The notes under the pieces: model-generated
Told to the model about the DNA's origin: nothing
Databases searched by the model: none
What the model saw: only the letters and a program-made list of their open reading frames with translations
Translations under genes and position numbers: made by a program
Shown: positions 7,955 to 9,836 of the stretch, in pieces
Position numbering within the stretch: position 1 is the stretch's first letter
Layout of the letters: each line of letters opens with the position of its first letter
Source: Parachlamydia sp.
GTDB taxonomy: Bacteria > Chlamydiota > Chlamydiia > Chlamydiales > Parachlamydiaceae
DNA length: 9,836 nucleotides
Direction of reading: 5' to 3'
NCBI GenBank assembly: GCA_021298935.1
Contig: JAJTHR010000361.1
Coordinates: forward strand, 1 to 9,836

Positions 7955-8080
7955 ACTATTAAATTCAAGATCTACATTGGTTAAAAAAATCATGCAATAA
8001 ATTTTTGCCATTAACAGGGTAAGTTTTTTTTAATCATCATTTAATTAACTAACCTGCTAATATATCTACTTTACTATATT
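7955..8080. promoter_or_regulatory. AT-rich divergent promoter region
   Basis: The hydrolase-cyclase-kinase operon and the exported-protein gene at 8091 diverge from this region, so it should hold promoters for both. On the minus strand TTGCAT, 17 bp, then TAGATC is a weak sigma70-like pair. On the plus strand TAATAT (8058-8063) and TATATT (8075-8080) are possible -10 boxes without a good -35. An imperfect dyad, GCAATAA/ATTTTTGC, lies at 7994-8008 and could be a regulator site. No element here is certain. Confidence 0.35.
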
Positions 8081-8090
8081 GTAGGTGATT

Positions 8091-8684
8091 ATGAAAAAAC
8101 AAATTAAATTATTAATTATATTTCTGTTTTTTACTATTTCTTTATACGGCAACCCCGAAATTTATTGTTCAAAAAATATGAAGCCGCTGTTAGAGGCTAT
8201 TAATCAAGTTCCGGAAGGGAAAGCCTTGCTAGATTCTATCAAAAGGGAAGGCAATTTGCATATTGTTACTCGATCGAACGAATTAGCCAAACAATTTGGG
8301 GCCTATTTTGATCCCGATAGGCGTGAAATCTGCCTATACCAGGATCCAACAGTTTCCAATGGCATGTTGATCGGATCGCTGCTTTTTGAGTTGAATAATG
8401 CCAAGGTGACAAGAAAAATCAACTTGTTAGATTCCATGGCAGCCAGTAGAAAAATCACCAAGGACCGCTATGTCGAAGCGATGGAATATTTGGAATACAT
8501 GAATTCCCATTATGCGGCTCAAATAGCTGATAAAGGGATCGAGCTTGGAGTGCTTCCAAAAGATGCGAGGCTGACTACCTTTTCCACATTCAAGGAACAT
8601 TACGCCATCCAAAAGAGCAGCGGCCATTCGGCACACTTTGCCCGCAATTACGACCATTTAAGCAGCGGGGGGTTCTTTAATTAA
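8091..8684 (+). CDS. Exported protein of unknown family, 197 residues
   Basis: ATG 8091 is chosen over GTG 8085 because AGG at 8083-8085 is a suitable Shine-Dalgarno 5 nt upstream. The first 20 residues (MKKQIKLLIIFLFF, then TISLYG) are a clear signal peptide with a likely cut before NPEIYC. The mature protein has only two Cys (C26, C81). Residues 68-104 read as a Gly-Ala-Tyr strand (QFGAYFDPDRREICLY), a turn, and a helix ending SLLFELNNA. That layout recalls the strand-helix of zinc metallopeptidases, but FELNN stands where HExxH would be, so it is not an active zincin by this criterion. Next come a charged helix (YVEAMEYLEYMNSHYA) and a His/Ser-rich tail. I do not recognise the family. It is probably periplasmic or secreted and monocistronic. 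Confidence 0.8.
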   Translation: MKKQIKLLIIFLFFTISLYGNPEIYCSKNMKPLLEAINQVPEGKALLDSIKREGNLHIVTRSNELAKQFGAYFDPDRREICLYQDPTVSNGMLIGSLLFELNNAKVTRKINLLDSMAASRKITKDRYVEAMEYLEYMNSHYAAQIADKGIELGVLPKDARLTTFSTFKEHYAIQKSSGHSAHFARNYDHLSSGGFFN

Positions 8685-8742
8685 AACTTAACGACTTTTA
8701 CGACAGGGTCCAAACTGAGAAAAGTTTTCCCCCTGCGCTGAG

Positions 8743-8766
8743 CTATTACCCCATTTGGGGTAATAG
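8743..8766. terminator. Perfect 10-bp hairpin downstream of the exported-protein gene
   Basis: CTATTACCCC (8743-8752) and GGGGTAATAG (8757-8766) pair perfectly around ATTT. The hairpin starts about 60 bp after the stop at 8684. The bases that follow on the plus strand (TGTCTAATTG) are not a T-run, so a classical intrinsic terminator is not proven. It may be a factor-dependent terminator, an mRNA 3'-end stabiliser or a dispersed palindromic repeat. Confidence 0.45.
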
Positions 8767-8802
8767 TGTCTAATTGCATAAGGTGAGTTAGTTAATGAAC
8801 TT

Positions 8803-8881
8803 ATACCATTTCCCAAAAATAAAAACATAAATTTTCTTGAGATCTTTGAGCATTTTGGTCTTTATCTTTGGGAAATGGTAT
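8803..8881. repeat. 79-bp MITE-like element with terminal inverted repeats
   Basis: ATACCATTTCCCAAA (8803-8817) is repeated as its exact reverse complement at 8867-8881. The match continues inward for 7 of the next 9 bases, giving arms of about 24 bp around an AT-rich core of about 31 bp with no coding capacity. TA at 8804-8805 and 8879-8880 could be a target duplication, as for IS630/Tc1-type elements, but TA is also part of the repeat. It ends 4 bp from the stop codon of the gene at 8886-9626. It could also fold as a long hairpin in RNA and act in transcript termination. Confidence 0.5.
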
Positions 8882-8885
8882 TGGG

Positions 8886-9626
8886 TTAAAAAATGGATAA
8901 AATGACAGTGCTCTTATCGCGCCCTTTTAAGAGAAACACTCGCACAATTTTATTTTCTCCATCTAAGTCATGCTGCTTTTCAAAGGTATAAATTCTGCCC
9001 TTGCCAAATTGATCAGGTCTAGGGGGTGCACTTTCTGATAAAGCCCCATTTAATATCACTTCTCTTCCTAATTCAACGTATGCACAAACAGGAAGTTCTC
9101 CTGCTGGCACCGTACAAATGTCTTTATGCTTAAAAGAATGATAGATGGCTGAATGAGGGGAAGAAAAGGGGATAGAAAAAGGAGAAGGAGTTGGCCCAAG
9201 ATGATTCCTTAAAGATTTAACAAACTTATCATCGTTTGCTTCTTCGAAATAGAGGGATCCGCCAAAAAGATTTTTGATAGCTTCGGGGTATGTACACCAG
9301 ACATCATTTACCTTTTTAATCCCCTCACTACTGATAATATGGAGATAACAATCTAAAAGTCCATTATTTCTAGAGTTAAATAAACTGTTTTTTTCTGCCA
9401 AGCATTTACAAAGATTTGCACAATCATCAAAGTATTTTTTGAAGAATTCATAATAGGAGACAAATTCAGAAATGGATTCCGGCCTTCTTTTATTTTTATG
9501 GCCTAGTGCATAGAGAAGGGCTAAAAAATCAGACAAATTGACGCTGTGATTCTCTTTGTAGTTAGACGAAAGATCATATAAGCGATAAATTTCTCCAACG
9601 GACCTTTTTCTTGCAGATTCACACAA
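8886..9626 (-). CDS. Protein of unknown family without ATG start, probably 5'-truncated
   Basis: This open frame gives 246 residues if TTG 9626 is taken as start. There is no in-frame ATG near the beginning and no Shine-Dalgarno before TTG. The frame stays open 16 more codons to a TGA at 9675-9677, so the real start may have been lost. The product lacks a signal peptide or membrane segment. It has an Asn/Lys-rich N-terminal half with several Cys (DDCANLCKCLAEK), a Pro/Ser-rich stretch (PTPSPFSIPFSSPHSA) near residue 145, and a basic C-terminus (VFLLKGRDKSTVIL). I do not recognise it. It sits between a MITE-like repeat 4 bp beyond its stop and an IS3-like element upstream, which suggests decay or horizontal acquisition. 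It may be a pseudogene. Confidence 0.5.
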   Translation of the reverse strand: MCESARKRSVGEIYRLYDLSSNYKENHSVNLSDFLALLYALGHKNKRRPESISEFVSYYEFFKKYFDDCANLCKCLAEKNSLFNSRNNGLLDCYLHIISSEGIKKVNDVWCTYPEAIKNLFGGSLYFEEANDDKFVKSLRNHLGPTPSPFSIPFSSPHSAIYHSFKHKDICTVPAGELPVCAYVELGREVILNGALSESAPPRPDQFGKGRIYTFEKQHDLDGENKIVRVFLLKGRDKSTVILSIF

Positions 9627-9644
9627 GAAAATAAAATGATCTTT

Positions 9645-9666
9645 ATAGGTTTTTAACCTATTTTTT
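9645..9666 (+). terminator. Hairpin plus T-run, intrinsic terminator on the plus strand
   Basis: ATAGGTT (9645-9651) and AACCTAT (9655-9661) form a 7-bp stem with a 3-nt loop, and T continues to 9666. This has the form of a short Rho-independent terminator reading rightwards. No plus-strand gene ends nearby, so it may be a relic or may block transcription from running into the IS. It overlaps the open extension upstream of the gene at 8886-9626, which argues against that extension being genuine coding sequence. Confidence 0.4.
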
Positions 9667-9710
9667 AGACTTTCTCACCACAAATTATCCTCGCTCCTAT
9701 ACTGCCACCT

Positions 9711-9836
9711 TGAACATTGGACACGAATTTGCGATAAATGAACGCAAAAACAAGGAGATCCAGTATGGAAGTTGGTCAAGCCAAACGTTGGACAGCATCA
9801 CGAAAAATAGAGGTAGTGCTTCGTCTTTTAAGGGGG
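9711..9836 (+). mobile_element. Left end of an IS3-like insertion sequence (partial)
   Basis: A TG-starting end, TGAACATTGGACACGAATTT, at 9711 precedes the transposase start by 54 bp. This is the usual layout of the left end of IS3-type elements. The element continues beyond the window, so the right terminus, target duplication and second transposase frame cannot be seen. The boundary at 9711 is an estimate. Confidence 0.55.
9765..9836 (+). CDS. IS3-family HTH transposase protein (OrfA-like), N-terminal fragment
   Basis: ATG 9765 is preceded 7 nt upstream by a strong Shine-Dalgarno, AAGGAG (9752-9757). The first 24 codons are in the window and the frame is open at the edge. The product begins MEVGQAKRWTASRKIEVVLR and then LLRG, matching the helix-turn-helix start of IS3-type OrfA proteins (RW(S/T)A..K..VVLRLLRGE). 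This protein binds the element's ends and normally acts with, or is frameshift-fused to, an integrase-like OrfB, which would lie to the right of the window. Confidence 0.72.
   Translation, partial: MEVGQAKRWTASRKIEVVLRLLRG

Noticed and set aside
7994..8008. GCAATAA/ATTTTTGC dyad as a cAMP-receptor (CRP) site
   Set aside because: It does not match the TGTGA-N6-TCACA consensus, so a link to the cyclase operon by CRP is not supported.
8427..8657. 76-codon minus-strand open frame within the exported-protein gene
   Set aside because: It is opposite a gene with a clear signal peptide and ribosome site, and its translation is unremarkable.
1..9836. CRISPR array, tRNA or rRNA genes
   Set aside because: No regularly spaced direct repeats and no tRNA- or rRNA-like sequence were seen on either strand.

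Overview
The window reads as a piece of a Gram-negative, probably host-associated bacterial chromosome at roughly 40-45% GC (estimated by eye). An environmental chlamydia (Parachlamydia/Waddlia-like) is my best guess, because it combines a full-length IRP1-type aconitase, soluble two-component and cyclase signalling, several small secreted proteins of unknown family and insertion sequences at both edges. This is inference from gene content. Legionella- or Coxiella-like gammaproteobacteria are not excluded.

Layout. Positions 1-189 hold the 3' end of an IS5-type transposase gene and the element's terminus. Positions 195-3258 (minus strand) hold an aconitase gene (acnA) whose stop overlaps the start of a small gene for an exported peptide. 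That small gene ends a few bases from the IS. A 72-bp divergent gap carrying a clear dyad leads to a plus-strand pair at 3331-4940: a small DUF2892-type membrane protein and an exported, probably kelch-type beta-propeller protein. Convergent to this pair is a tight minus-strand operon at 7944-4943, transcribed in the order metallo-beta-lactamase-fold hydrolase, receiver-class III nucleotide cyclase fusion, soluble PAS histidine kinase.

Past a 146-bp AT-rich divergent region lies a plus-strand gene for a 197-residue exported protein of unknown family (8091-8684). A 200-bp non-coding stretch then holds a strong hairpin and a 79-bp MITE-like element with inverted termini. A minus-strand gene of unknown family with no ATG start (8886-9626) follows. 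The window closes with the left end of an IS3-like element and the first 24 codons of its HTH transposase protein.

The most coherent biology is the signalling operon. A soluble kinase is paired with a response regulator whose output is cyclic nucleotide synthesis rather than DNA binding, co-transcribed with a hydrolase that could be the matching phosphodiesterase or an effector. The aconitase belongs to the TCA cycle, which classical Chlamydia have largely lost at this step. No tRNA, rRNA or CRISPR array was seen.
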